Shown here piece by piece: positions 11,473 through 22,539 of a DNA stretch of 64,000 nt. A program made the translations under genes and the position numbers. Below the pieces are notes generated by a model, which did not search any database, had not been told where the DNA came from, and saw only the letters and a list, made by a program, of their open reading frames with translations. Within the stretch, counting starts at the first letter, position 1. The number at the start of each line of letters is the position of its first letter. The stretch covers positions 8,472-72,471 of the forward strand of contig VDFB02195886.1 in NCBI GenBank assembly GCA_007258455.2, given 5' to 3'. The stretch comes from Sequoia sempervirens. Lineage: Eukaryota; Streptophyta; Pinopsida; Cupressales; Cupressaceae.

Positions 11473-11499
11473 CTAACAATTGCACCTTCGTGTGCAATG
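11473..11499 (-). mobile_element. Helitron-like 3' terminus
   Basis: On the minus strand the sequence has a perfect 6-bp hairpin stem (TTGCAC at 11492-11497, GTGCAA at 11480-11485 as read in reverse), followed after a few bases by TTAG, one change from the CTRR end of Helitrons. It is homologous to the plus-strand ends at 36781-36784 and 43426-43429, which retain CTAG. A matching 5' end was not identified. Confidence 0.6.
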
Positions 11500-11529
11500 G
11501 GTACACCAAATACATTATTTAATATTGTG

Positions 11530-11606
11530 TTAAATATGTTTGTTATAACTTGGAAAAACTGAATGAGATCCGTAAGCTACAAATCCTCTTTTTGAATTGG
11601 CAAAAA
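11530..11606 (+). other. Exon-like stretch with consensus splice donor
   Basis: An open frame reads NLEKLNEIRKLQILFLNWQK and runs straight into a good donor, AAAAAG followed by gtaagt near 11607. It begins about 30 bp inside the Helitron-like end. The protein family is not recognised. Treat it as a possible captured exon. Confidence 0.3.
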
Positions 11607-12757
11607 GGTAAGTAGGTATGAAGTTCTCCAAAACTGAGAAAGCATTAAAGATAAACCAGTATATCCTTGTTATATGGTCACTGACCTTTAAGTTGACAGT
11701 AAAGAAAGCTGTGGAAGAGAAGAATTGAAGGGTCCCTATTTTCACCGTTTCTGTACATTAAATTTTCATCTAGGAAAATATATTCATTCCCTGTGCAACT
11801 CGAAAATATCTTTAGTGGAAAGGGAGCAAACAAAACACATGCATATTGTGGAGAGGCAGAGCAAGTACATGAATTATTCAATAAAATGTCTTAAAGACTA
11901 TTATAGAGGGCATGCAGAATATTAAGCATCACAAATATTTAATCACATTACACTTAGAAAGATGAATATTAAAGATATAATATAAACTAACAAATTAATG
12001 ACTGAAAGTTAAGCAATTTCTTACTCTTATTTCCTCAAAAATAAAAGACAGTCTATATTCTCTTCTGTACAATCATTTTTAAAATGGCCAAAATTCTTTT
12101 ACACTGAGAAATGGCTAGAATAAATAGATGAAACTAGTCAGATTTAATAATAAAGAATCAACATAAACTGAAATACAACCAGTACATGATTAAGTTCTTG
12201 CATTGTGGTAGAACTAGCAAAAACTGAAATAAGCAAGCAATCAATCATAGGAAAAAAAAGACACGATCACAAGAATCACCTTGTAGAAAAACCAATATGG
12301 GGAAAACTCTGAAAAGAGTGACACTATGCTTCCTCATCTCCACCTTTAACACCTCAAAATCCCCGTGCTCATGTTTCCTCTTTGTAAGTTTTTTGAGACT
12401 TTACTCCAAAAAAATGCCATGCTTTGTTCTGTATTCTTCTGTACTAAGATGTTTGGCTGTAGCATCAAACATATTTCAAACACTTCTATAGTCTTCTCTA
12501 TCAAGATGTTTTCCTGTAGGATCAATGGAGATTTCTCTGTAAACTTGCCCAATTCCGAATACACAGAAATTTAAGAGTCTTGTAAGCTATCAGCATTGAC
12601 ATTGCCTACATTTGTTGTTTCATTAACTGGTAGAACTAAATATTAATTCTGTAAACTCCTTTAGTGGACGTGGTATTTGTTTGCAGCTGAAAGTAAGCTG
12701 GCATAATTCCTTTAGACAAAAAATGTACCAGCATATAAAGGGAAGAAATAAAGGTGT

Positions 12758-12780
12758 TTAGCAATTACACCTTTGTGTGC
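12758..12780 (-). mobile_element. Second Helitron-like 3' terminus
   Basis: On the minus strand, 'gcacacaaaggtgtaattg' leads to CTAA (reverse complement of 12758-12761). It resembles the other three ends, but the hairpin stem is weakened. It lies 1.28 kb inside the end at 11473, so two elements may be nested or one may have a duplicated end. Confidence 0.45.
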
Positions 12781-13189
12781 TTTATAGATGTAATAAAAAC
12801 CAACTACCTATCATTATATATTACTAAATGTATGAAGTATAGTTCAAAGTTTGAACAAATATAAACAAAAAAAAAAGATTTCTATCAGTCTGATGATGAC
12901 CTACACTTTTGTCTCCCTTTTTTATTCATCTTGAGTGCTTTTAGATGTTTTCTATTTTTCTATTTTATGTTTTCAGCATGTTCTATCAATAGGATGTGTT
13001 TTTCAGAAAACATTTAGTTTTCCTCATTTTTTGTTGAGTTCTAAAATTGTGTTGATTTAGAAAGCATAGGTTTATGACCCATAGGTAGGTCATCCCAGTT
13101 TTGGCTTTTTTAATTTCCCTCTTTTTAGAGTTACTTAGATGAAGTTGTTAAATTATAAAATATATAATAAAATTGTATGCTTGTTTCAT

Positions 13190-13560
13190 GTCAGATCCAT
13201 CTCTTTTGAAGATACAGATGATGAACCACAATGTGCTTGGGACGATCTCATCCTAAATAGGATTCTCATATATTGCAGGCAAGTAGTTAATGTTTACATT
13301 GTAGACATTGATGGTGTGGGAGTTATTCCCCATTGAAATGATTTACTTTTTTTAATATAACTTCTGTAACATTTGCTTCTTGTAACAGGAAACACAAAAT
13401 TGATCCAAAATTAGCAACACCAAGAAGGAACCAAATCATATATCCAGAGGTGCCTTCTGCTGATAAAGCTGTGAAAAAAATTAATGTTATTTCTCCTGAA
13501 TCTGCTATGGGAAAGACTTGGAAAAAAAGAAAAGAAAATGAAGTCCCCAACTTCTACTAA
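13190..13560 (+). pseudogene. Two-exon gene fragment with a GC-AG intron, family unknown
   Basis: Exon one (about 13190-13279) reads SISFEDTDDEPQCAWDDL and on to IYC. It ends in 'ttgcag' and is followed by a GC donor (gcaagt). After 110 bp a good acceptor (cttgtaacag) precedes a second open exon (13390-13560) reading KHKIDPKLATPRRNQ, then a basic KKRKENE tail and a stop at 13558. The joined frame stays open across the junction (phase 2, Arg). I do not recognise the family. It lies in the stretch bounded on the left by Helitron-like ends and may be a captured fragment. Confidence 0.4.
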
Positions 13561-13699
13561 TGAAATTTTGTAAAAGAGATATGACGGTATGCTTTTTCTT
13601 TTCTTAAAACTATGACTTCTTTGATCTATTAGTTTTCTGAGGTACCTGTGATACCCATCTAGTTTGAGTATCACATGGGAGTTCATTGGTGATCATTCC

Positions 13700-14310
13700 A
13701 TTATTTTTTTATGCCAGCATAGATTGTTTGCCTATATATAAGAAACCCATGAAGTTTTGCTACGTATAATCCTTAATATTGTTGAGCATGGTGATCACAA
13801 ACTGAAAATTTCTTTAAAAAAGAAAGTTTTTCAGACTCTTGGAGTCCTCATCTATTTTAAATAGGATACCCATGAAGTTTTGTATATAATATTAGATACC
13901 CATGAAGCTTTGCTGTGTATAGTGCTTACTATAGTTGAGCATGGTGATCACAAATAACCGAAGGTTTCCATGAAAAGGAGAGTTTTTCACACTCTTATAG
14001 TCACCATCTAGTTTAGGCTTTGTCAAATAAGTTGAGTACAGTGAGCTTGGTTTTGATCTCTACTTTTTTTTTATGTTATCATGGATTGTTTAACTGTGCA
14101 TATAATTCAGATTAAGCTTTGGATAAACCACATAAATTTTGTATCAATATATGAATTTTTGGGTAGTCCACAAAAGTATTGTATGATAACCATGAAGTTT
14201 TGGATAGGTCACATGAATTTTATATGATACCCATGAAGTTTTAGGTAGGTCGTAGATGTTTTATATGATATTCATGAAGTTTTAGGTAGGCTATAGAAAT
14301 TTTGGGTAGA
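13700..14310. repeat. Degenerate repeats around 'acccatgaagtttt'
   Basis: At least seven variants of 'gatacccatgaagtttt' occur, and a longer unit with 'gttgagcatggtgatcacaaa' is repeated at about 13779-13805 and 13931-13957. No coding capacity is seen. Confidence 0.6.
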
Positions 14311-14829
14311 TCTGCAATAGTGAAGGTTTGCAAGATTCACAAGTGTGAGATCTGTAAATAAAACTGAAGACGTGATGCATAAAATTCAACTTCTAAGCCC
14401 CCCTGCACAGAATATTTTCATATTGGGAATTCTGAGTTGGATAACACCTAATGCTGACTGCAAAGTGAAATTGGGCAGCTGGAGCACCTTCTCATTACTA
14501 TTCTGTATTTTATTTTCATTCTTTCCTACGAATAATATGTAAGATTTTATTTACACGTTATGACTGCAGGATTTTTAGTACAAGTGTGATGTTGTAGGCT
14601 GAAATAGAGACACAGGTAATGTTTCAAGACATTTATGATTAGACGGGACAAAGCCAACAAATAATCTAATTCTTATATATTTTGTAACTTGTTTTGTCCC
14701 ATGTGAAAAACAAACCTAAGATGTCTTGTGTCATCTCAATCCCTATCTGGAACTAAACCAAGGTGGCTATTTATTTTTTCAGAATTATATGGAACCCTAC
14801 AATCTATTCTTCTTTTATCTCTTCTGTCT

Positions 14830-15350
14830 TACTTATCAGACAATGATCCATAATTGACCTCATGTATTACACATATGTATGCAAAGAAAAGATCAAAATT
14901 GTCCCTAATTGACCTTCCACACCTCTCTCTATATGTGTCTGTCTATCTCCCTCTTCCCTCTTTGTATATCCCTCTCTTTCTCAGGTCCTCTCTCTTTGTT
15001 CTTTATATCTCACTATACTTTTTTCTCTATCTTCTTACCCCTCTCGCTCTGTCTCACTCTTCCTCCCTCTTTGTATCCCTATTTCTCTATCTCTCTATTG
15101 CAAACATAACATGAACCTATTGGTAATAGAGTATGATTATCTTCCTCATTCAAGAGCTTTTGATTCAATTGTGTTTGAATCCCTAAAAGAGGTTGCATAG
15201 TTGATTTGATGCTATCACTTTTTCATTGAGACCTATGTCGCACAAACAACATCAATGGCCTACCAATTGACCTCATGTACTGCAAAATGTATGCAAAAAA
15301 TAGACCCATTTTTTTCCAATTGACCTTCCACACCTCTGTGGCGTAATCAT
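14830..15350 (+). mobile_element. Two partial Helitron-type tails flanking a pyrimidine microsatellite
   Basis: Two copies of the dispersed tail ('attgacctcatgta', 'aattgaccttccacacctct') lie at about 14850-14930 and 15215-15345, separated by CT-rich low-complexity sequence (14925-15105). The same tail precedes the CTAG ends at 36784 and 43429, but both copies here stop before the terminal hairpin. The long Leu/Ser frames across this tract are low-complexity artefacts. Confidence 0.6.
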
Positions 15351-15534
15351 TTTTACTCACTGCTACTCTATTTAGAGAGTCCACTCATAAAGGTAGAAAT
15401 TTAACAGATGGTGAGAAATATCAGAAAAAGTGTTTAGACTTGAACTTATATGAGAATAAAACTGAAATAACTGTAAAGGGGCAACTTTTGGGAAGTGTTG
15501 TTGTAGATCTAGCTCAATATGGAATTCTTAAATG

Positions 15535-15770
15535 TTACCACTTTACGAGTCTCAGAATCTTCATTGTTGCAAGTAAGGCCACGATTCCTGCTCCAACAAT
15601 TGTTGTTGATAAATTAAGCACAGCTCCCAATAAGGTTGCATCATTGTGTCCATATGCTTGAGTATCCTGTTCCTTCTCTAGCAGCAGTGGCAGTCTATTA
15701 TTCTCCTCTTCTGCCACCACAGGAGTTCCTGAAGTAATCCTAGCAAGCCTTTTCCACGTTTTGAATTCTT
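15535..15770 (-). pseudogene. AVT6-type amino acid transporter, N-terminal fragment
   Basis: The minus strand reads RLPLLLEKEQD and then GAVLNLSTTIVGAGIVALLATMKIL. This is the start of the first membrane segment of plant AAAP/SLC38-like transporters (AVT6 group), whose usual form is GAVFNLxTxIxGAGIMALPATMK. Such proteins move amino acids across vacuolar or other membranes. Similarity stops after MKIL, where the family would continue into the rest of an 11-segment protein. The conserved ALP is ALL. The frame opens upstream to about 15770 with no clear ATG. It is a broken first-exon fragment, in a cluster of other fragments. Confidence 0.75.
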
Positions 15771-15896
15771 ATTTCTCCTTTTTCTCAAATTAAAAATCCT
15801 TTGCTTCCAATCTTGTGGGACGTATGTTGGATTGATAACATATTAGCTGTTTTGCATCAAATGGAAACAAAATCATCACAAGGTAATCTTCAACAG

Positions 15897-16140
15897 TTGT
15901 TCTTATATTCTACAGCACAAAATGGTTTTCATCTACCAGACACTCTTTTACATTAACGATGGCAAAGAAATTACAACATCTAGTCAAAAGAATGGATTAC
16001 ATAGTCCACAAAGCATAATTGTTCTTATATTCTACAACACAAAATGGTTTTCATCTACCAGACACTCTTTTACATTAACGATGGCAAAGAAATTACAACA
16101 TCTAGTCAAAAGAATGGATTACATAGTCCACAAAGCACAC
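15897..16140. repeat. 122-bp perfect-period tandem duplication
   Basis: Units 15897-16018 and 16019-16140 are nearly identical, differing at one or two bases near the start. Overlapping open frames here are by-products of the duplication. Confidence 0.95.
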
Positions 16141-17069
16141 AGAGTAGAGCAAATCCTCTTGGATGCTTTACAGAGATGAGAGTTCTAAACTATTACTGTT
16201 TGGAGGACTTTCGTGATTTCTCTTATGGCTGGCTGTAATTCTTGGTTTACCAAAACCACTAAGCCTCTAGAAGCTAGTTCATATCCATGTTTGAGAACCC
16301 ATTGGCAGCAATGCTTTGGACAAGGGCATCGAAATAAGCCAGTGTTTGCATTTTAGATATGAGTATTATCAGGTTAAAATCAACCTAATATTTCTTCTAA
16401 CTGAAAGAAGCAATTTTGCAACCACTCACCAAAATAATTGTGCTAATATTCTCAGACAGCTGATCTATGCCTTGTTTATCACTGTAAATGCAAGCCACTT
16501 GGAGATGTGGGGTTAGGATATGGTGGTTGTGTTGACATTTGAATCAATGTACAGTAACAAAAATAAAGGTATGACTATATCTTGAGAAAATGAATGTGTA
16601 ATGGGACAGTTGCTCATCGCGGTTATTGGTGTTTAGAGGTGGCTATGGTACAAATCCTTGTTTTCTTTGAATTTGTCAAAAATTGGGAACTTATCATCTG
16701 ATTCCAATATCAAAGAATTGGATATCTAAACCAATCACAAATACCATTATTTATATCTATTTCAGTCAAGGCAACTATTGAAGCCAACTCCAAGAAAAAT
16801 AAGGATCTAAAGAGCTGAAAAGATTAGACTTTCTGTATTTGCAGGCCCTCAGGTTATTTTTGCAATTATTCTTCAAGATATAAGACAAGGTATTCTGGCT
16901 CTAGAAAATAAAGATTGTTAGGTCCTACTAAAGATAGGCTATCACATAAATCTTGATCCTCACCAAAAAGAAGCTAATAGGAATTTTGTTCCAAGATTGC
17001 TATACTTAATTCTCCAGCATGTAATTGCATACTAATTTTGTTCACATTATGAAGTTGCACTACTATAAA

Positions 17070-17583
17070 TGTTACTTGAAGGATGAAGCAGAGGTGACCC
17101 TAGGTGTAATAGAGGAGAGCTGAGAAAAGAAACAAGAGACTTATAAGGCTACAGAACAAGAAACACCTAAGGAAAAGGAAGAATCCCACAGCGATACCAT
17201 GAAAGAATCTATGAAGGAAGAAGCAGAGGTTACTCCTGATGTTATAGATGAAAGATCAGCAAAGAAACAAGAAACCCCCAACGGTACAGAAAAAGAAATA
17301 TCCAAAAAAGAGGAAATTGTTCGCATGGATAGCATAGAAGAATCTAAGGAGGAAGAGGCAGAGGCGACTCGTGATGTTAGTGAGGAGAGCTTACCAAACC
17401 AGCAAGAGAATCCTGAGGCTGTAGAAAAAGAAATACCCACCGAAGCTATAGAAAAAGAAATCCCCGAGGTTACAGGAAAAGAAATACCCAAGGAAGAGGA
17501 AGCTTCTTGCAGGGGTACCGAGGAAGAATCTTTCAAAAAAGAGACAGAGGTGACCCTTGATGTTCCACATTCGAGTCTATAGT
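17070..17583 (+). pseudogene. Acidic repeat protein fragment
   Basis: An open frame (17199-17582) encodes a highly charged Glu/Lys-rich protein built from about four diverged repeats of roughly 40-47 residues. Each holds an E-x-E-VT-x-DV core, a Gln-rich spacer and an EKEIPKE-like tail. The repeat continues upstream from about 17076 in the same frame, but a TGA near 17120 interrupts it. Low-complexity acidic repeats such as these occur in several plant proteins, and I cannot name the family. No transmembrane or catalytic motif is visible. The gap between 16140 and 17070 shows nothing else supportable. Confidence 0.5.
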
Positions 17584-17742
17584 GAATGTTATGTCTCTGC
17601 TTTGGATTTCTCGGACATGACAGCATTGAGGATATAAACTACACTTCTGTTATTTTATTTCGTTATATTTATCATACTTTGGGGAAGTTTACACAAGAAA
17701 ATCTGTATATTTCATAAAATGAAAAGAGGGCAAGTGACTTAC

Positions 17743-17799
17743 CTCAAGATTCTGCACAAATTGTGTCATGCTGTCAACGATGCCCCGCAGAGTTTGCAT
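17743..17799 (-). other. Exon-like stretch with donor site
   Basis: On the minus strand an ATG at 17797-17799 opens a 19-codon frame (MQTLRGIVDSMTQFVQNLE) ending exactly at a consensus donor, GAG followed by gtaagt. It could be a first coding exon or a captured piece. The family is not recognised. Confidence 0.3.
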
Positions 17800-17952
17800 G
17801 AAAACATACGAAACCCTCTATTTTTACGCGACAGAACCCAAAACCAATCTCCTCCAAGGTAATACCAATTGTCAATGCAGATATTTACATCACAGGCGGC
17901 GCTCAAAGCAGATATTTAAATCACCGCTCTCTAAACAGGAACATTTATTGCG

Positions 17953-18048
17953 ATGCAAGTGGAGAAGCCAAAGGTCAATACCAGCGAGGAAGAGTTTGGA
18001 GAAGCTGCAAAAAGGGCGAAAACGGCCAGGAAAATGGCTGAAAAATAA
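17953..18048 (+). other. Short ORF, coding-like, unknown
   Basis: A 31-codon frame reads MQVEKPKVNTSEEEFGEAA and then a basic KRAKTARKMAEK tail before TAA. The composition looks coding and helix-prone, and it is GC-richer than its surroundings. It is probably a fragment. Confidence 0.25.
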
Positions 18049-18410
18049 TCAAGACCTTTAATTACTAGTATGTATCTTCTATAAAAGCATATGTAATGGT
18101 TATCGCAAAGCAACTGAAAAATAATCAGAATTAAAGTCTGTAAAATTAAATTAAATTTGTTTTGTAAAGGAGGAGAAAAATCATTCCTTTTATTATTTGT
18201 TCATATACTTTTTGAGATTGTCATTCTCTTGTTTACTTACAATCACATACATATACGTTTTTTCTTGTATGTATGTCTTCGATATGAGAATAGAGGATAT
18301 TAATGTATTTGAAAATCTACGAACTATTGACATCATTATGAATATTAATATATGTTTCCAATGTCTAATGTTTCTCTATTTATAGATAGACCTTATGCTT
18401 TATGGATTGT

Positions 18411-18929
18411 GAGTACCCAAACCTTTTTTAGACTTTATTATTGAACAACAACTGAAACTACTTGTGTTTCATACTTTTTGTAAGTTTTTCCAATTGAACA
18501 TTGAAAGTTCATGACAACAAAAAGAGGCCAATTAGATGCTTTTCTTTCATTTTTATAGATGATATAAATTATCATATTTTTTATGATTTTTTTTTTTTTA
18601 CAATATGTCCTTTTTTCATAAATATCATGAACAATTATAATTGAAAAATATTTAGTCATGTCCTCATTGTTAGTACTCAAACCTTTTTTAGACTTTATTA
18701 TTGGACAACAACTGAAACTACTTGTGTTTCATACTTTTTGTAAGTTTGTCCAATTGAACATTGAAAGTTCATGACAACAAAAATAGGTCAATTAGATGCT
18801 TTTCTTTCAATTTTATAGTTGATATAAATTATCATATTTTTTATGATTTTTTTTACAATGTGTCTCCTTTTTTCATAAATATCATGAACAATTATAATTG
18901 AAAAATATTTAGTCATGCCCTCATTTCTA
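18411..18929. repeat. 260-bp tandem duplication forming the outer part of a foldback arm
   Basis: Units 18411-18670 and 18671-18929 align throughout ('caacaactgaaactacttgtg', 'gaacattgaaagttcatgac', 'gaacaattataattgaaaaatatttagtcatg'). Only one of them is needed to pair with the opposite arm. Confidence 0.9.
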
Positions 18930-19500
18930 ATATAAGAACTATGATCCACACAAGAGATTTCAAGTTCATCCTTTTCATTATACTTTCAAAACTTTAACCA
19001 CATCAATATTTGTCTCCTCTTCTACCCTTAGAATGATCTTCCGCATTTTATTATTGTTTTTCATTCTCCCTATGTGTAGGAGCACCATTAAATAAAAATA
19101 AAAATCAATGGTCCTCCTACATTTAGGGAGGATGAGAAAAAAATCAAATTTGAAAGATAATTCAAAGACTAAGAATAATACTAACGTGAAAGAGAAAAAT
19201 ATTGATGGGGATAGATTTTTCAAAGGATAATAAAAAGGGGAACTTGCAATTCCTTGTGTGGATCATAGCTCTTATGTTAGAGACAAGGGAAAGACTAAAC
19301 GTATTCCAATTATAATAATTGTTCAAAATATTATGGAAAAATTTAGATCATGAAAATATGATACTTGCTATCATCTAAATCAAATTACTTAATTGACCTT
19401 TTTTAGTTGTCATGAACTTTCATTATTAAATTGGACCTACATAGAAAAAAAAAGAAACACATATGGTTTCATTTGTTAACCAATGAAAAATCCTCCTAAA
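18671..19500. mobile_element. Foldback element with arms of about 400 bp
   Basis: The right side (about 19110-19500) is a diverged reverse complement of the left (18671-19100). The match runs from 'ctatgatccacacaag' (18939 / 19254) outward through 'gaacaattataatt' and 'gaaagttcatgacaac' to 'gtgtttc', and inward to the centre near 19105 ('gtaggagcaccatt' against 'aatggtcctcctac'). There is almost no loop. Long arms with no coding sequence fit a foldback or long-TIR non-autonomous DNA element. A target duplication is not clear because the left arm is itself duplicated. Confidence 0.75.
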
Positions 19501-20732
19501 GCGGGATCTTTTGGCTGAGGTGGGCGGTATACCTGGAGTTGGCGGTAGTTGGAGACGTCATGTCTTTCATAATAATTGCAATGATGGCAAGGTGTGTTTG
19601 TCCTTCCCAAGGACATCTAGAGTACAAATGTTTTAAGGAACTAGTCTTTTAGGCCGGCTTCGACACGTTTGGAGGTGCCTTATTTGGGGAGTTGGCGACT
19701 GATTCGTACGTGGCATTAATCCAAGTCGGGTTGGATTTTAGGCCGATGAAGGCATGTTTTTTATCTCATTTATATGTCTTCGGCTAAAAATGGTGTACTT
19801 TCCCCTTTTGGCCATGTATGATATGTGCTTGGGTGTTGATGGCCAAGTGCTCAAGGTTCGTGATAGAGGTGTTGATGGACAGGGGTGGCAAAATTTGGGG
19901 TGGATACCCCAATTTCTTTGTAGTCGTTAGCTCGACAAGCTTCGTTCAGGGAAATAATAGACCAATGCTTGAAAAGGATTCTTCTTAATAATGATCTGTT
20001 GGTGGTGGTGGTGACCAAAATGATCCTAGGTGTCAGGCATTTGGAAAACAAGGAGTATGGTAGAGATAATGTACATATTTTGTCATGGTTTCTAGCCTCT
20101 CTCCTGGATATCCAGGTCACTAAAGTTGAGGCAAAATTAAATATTGCTTGAAAAAATGTTCAAGGAGGATTTGGTGGAAGGGGTCGATGATGTTGTGAGG
20201 GCGGTGGTGGTTGGTAGAGGTGTCCCACGTCCTTGCGACCTGGAGCTCTTGCACAGTTCGGACAAGGCCATAAAATTGTATCCATTTCTTCTTTATTTGA
20301 GTGAGCCTGGTCTCGTGAAGCTTAGGATGGTTGCAATGGTGGCAGTGGAGTTCTTAAAGAAGTTCTTTGGGTTGTTGGTAGCTGGAGGTGTGGAGTGGAA
20401 GAAAGATTTCCAAGAATTTGTAGAAATAAATCATTTCATGTAAGTCTGGTTTGGTTAGGTTTTGGTGTCATAGGTTAGGGTTCTTCGCTTTTAATTGTCA
20501 GGTTTTTTCTCTGGTTATGGCGATGGCCTGTCAGCCATTTTGGTGTTAGTATGGATGTAGGTTTTTGGATGGGCTGGTTGGTAGAAGTTTCTAGTTAGTA
20601 CTGGTCTTTTTGGCATTATTGCCTGATGATTGATGATGGTATATTTTCTTGCAATGGAAAACTTCTGTAGTTGAAACTTTTATTTCTAATAATATAATAT
20701 AAATCTAATATTGTGTATCAAAAAAAAAAATT
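19500..20732 (+). mobile_element. Retroposon-like block with poly(A) end
   Basis: This GC-richer block begins abruptly after the foldback and ends in ten A residues at about 20721-20730, like a non-LTR retroposon in plus orientation. The flanks 'aaatcctcctaaa' (near 19489) and 'aaattccttactaa' (near 20728) could be a degenerate target duplication. The 99-codon frame at 20144-20443 has Val-rich stretches but no domain I know. Assignment to a LINE or SINE family is open. Confidence 0.4.
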
Positions 20733-22102
20733 CCTTACTAATAAACACTTTTAACATTATTTTTGGATCATTATTCTAACTTATTGATTCTCTCTTTAAT
20801 ATTTATTATTATCAAATTAACAATATCATTATAAATTATAATTCTTATAGATTTTAGACATTTTTTTCATTTTGTTTTAACTACATTTTCAATCCATTAA
20901 TTTTGGTTCTCCCATTTTAATCTTAATTATTTCTTCTCATCCTTTTTTAATTGATAAATTCACTGTTAAGGGAGCCATACCCCATGTATTAATATTTAAA
21001 AAAAATAGAGTACAAAAATGGCCTCCACAAATAACCAAAAAAACTAAAAAAACTTTGAGGATACATCATATCATATGTTACATATTTGTTAATAAGTTAG
21101 ACATTATATATAGAGAATGTATATATTAAACTTTTTGATCTTCAGACTTGGCAACCACATCCTCCAATGAGTCAAAATTTTTAGAATCCAATTGTCAAAA
21201 TTCACAATGCCAACCACCGATTTAAGGAACTCCAAGCCCCACCAAGCCTTTTGTTTCTAAGCCACATCGTTAGAACCCACTAAACAAATGATGAATGTGT
21301 TCTAATGGACATTGAATTTTGAGAGGATAGCAAGGAGAAAGTCCACACTTGGGTGAAGCCCCAAACTAGGAACTGCCTCCACCAAGACATTCTTCAAGAC
21401 CCTCCTCGAGACTTGCTTGATCAATGTTATCTAAACAACTCAACACACACACTCATTTTAGTTAACCTAATACCTACAACAAGAAGTCAAGAAAACATAT
21501 CCCATGACTATTCTAATTGCATGGAGGTTAATACTCATTAGGCTTAGATCTAAACATATTTTTTAATCATATCTCAGATATTTCACCCAGGGATATCATT
21601 TTCCTAACCCTTGTAGTAAGAAAAATTATGGAGTCTATACTTGAAAAACCATGGACTCCATACTTCCAGAGCAAGGTTAATAGCCATAAGAAAACATAAT
21701 ATATTTTCAACATTGAGGAGGGGAGCCATCATAATTCAATGCTACTTGGTTGAATCCTTATTAGGGTAGATGTCAAGCCTTATTTCTTTTCCATTTTAAT
21801 ATTACAGTAGGCTTCAACTCTAATAGTAAGTCTAGTGATGTCCCCAATTAGTAGATAGTAAATATAGGAGTCTAGGTAGTCTATATCATCTATTCTTTTT
21901 TTTAGAGGGAAAATATGAGTCGGTTGTGAGGAAACTCTAAGTGTGTGTAAATGTATCCCTATGCATGATGGATAAGTAGATGATTACAATATTTGGAAAG
22001 GGGCAGATATAACCTTGATGCCACCAAATACACGAGTAGCAGACATTTTAGCAAAACAAAATGTAAAGGAATCTAAAGTAAAGTTTTATGTCATAAAGTG
22101 GA

Positions 22103-22402
22103 TGCAAGAAAGAATGAAAGTGACAGAGAAATAAACATAGTAGAGGTTGTGCACAAGTAAAATTTAGCCCAAAATAAGGGACAATTGAGAGTACTAGGGT
22201 AGAGAAGAAAACATACTTTATGACATCTAGCCTATTAACTAAAACATAATAGAGGTTGTGCAAGAAAGAATGAAAGTGACAGAGAAATAAACATAGTAGA
22301 GGTTGTGCACATGTAAAATTTAGCCCAAAAAAGGGACAATTTAGAGTACTAGGATAGAGAAGAAAACATACTTTATGACATCTAGCCTATTAACTAAAAC
22401 AT
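22103..22402. repeat. 156-bp tandem duplication
   Basis: The unit beginning 'tgcaagaaagaatgaaagtg' at 22103 repeats at 22259 with few changes up to 'ctattaactaaaacat'. No coding content. The stretch 20740-22100 before it holds nothing I can support, apart from a possible minus-strand retroposon A-tail near 20998-21010. Confidence 0.9.
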
Positions 22403-22539
22403 GGATGATTTATTTTCTCTTTGCTAAAATAATCATGAATCATCCATACTCACTAATTAAAGTTTCCATGAACTTGTGTACCCATTGTACTTGGTTGTTA
22501 TTTCCCTTTTCAATAGTTATGTTCTCATTTAAATCGATA

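Noticed and set aside
14854..15114. Ser/Leu-rich open frames
   Set aside because: Low-complexity CT microsatellite between two Helitron-type tails.
20960..21900. Minus-strand LINE ending in an A run near 21000
   Set aside because: The T-rich end looks right, but no ORF2 or RNase H motif could be read upstream of it.
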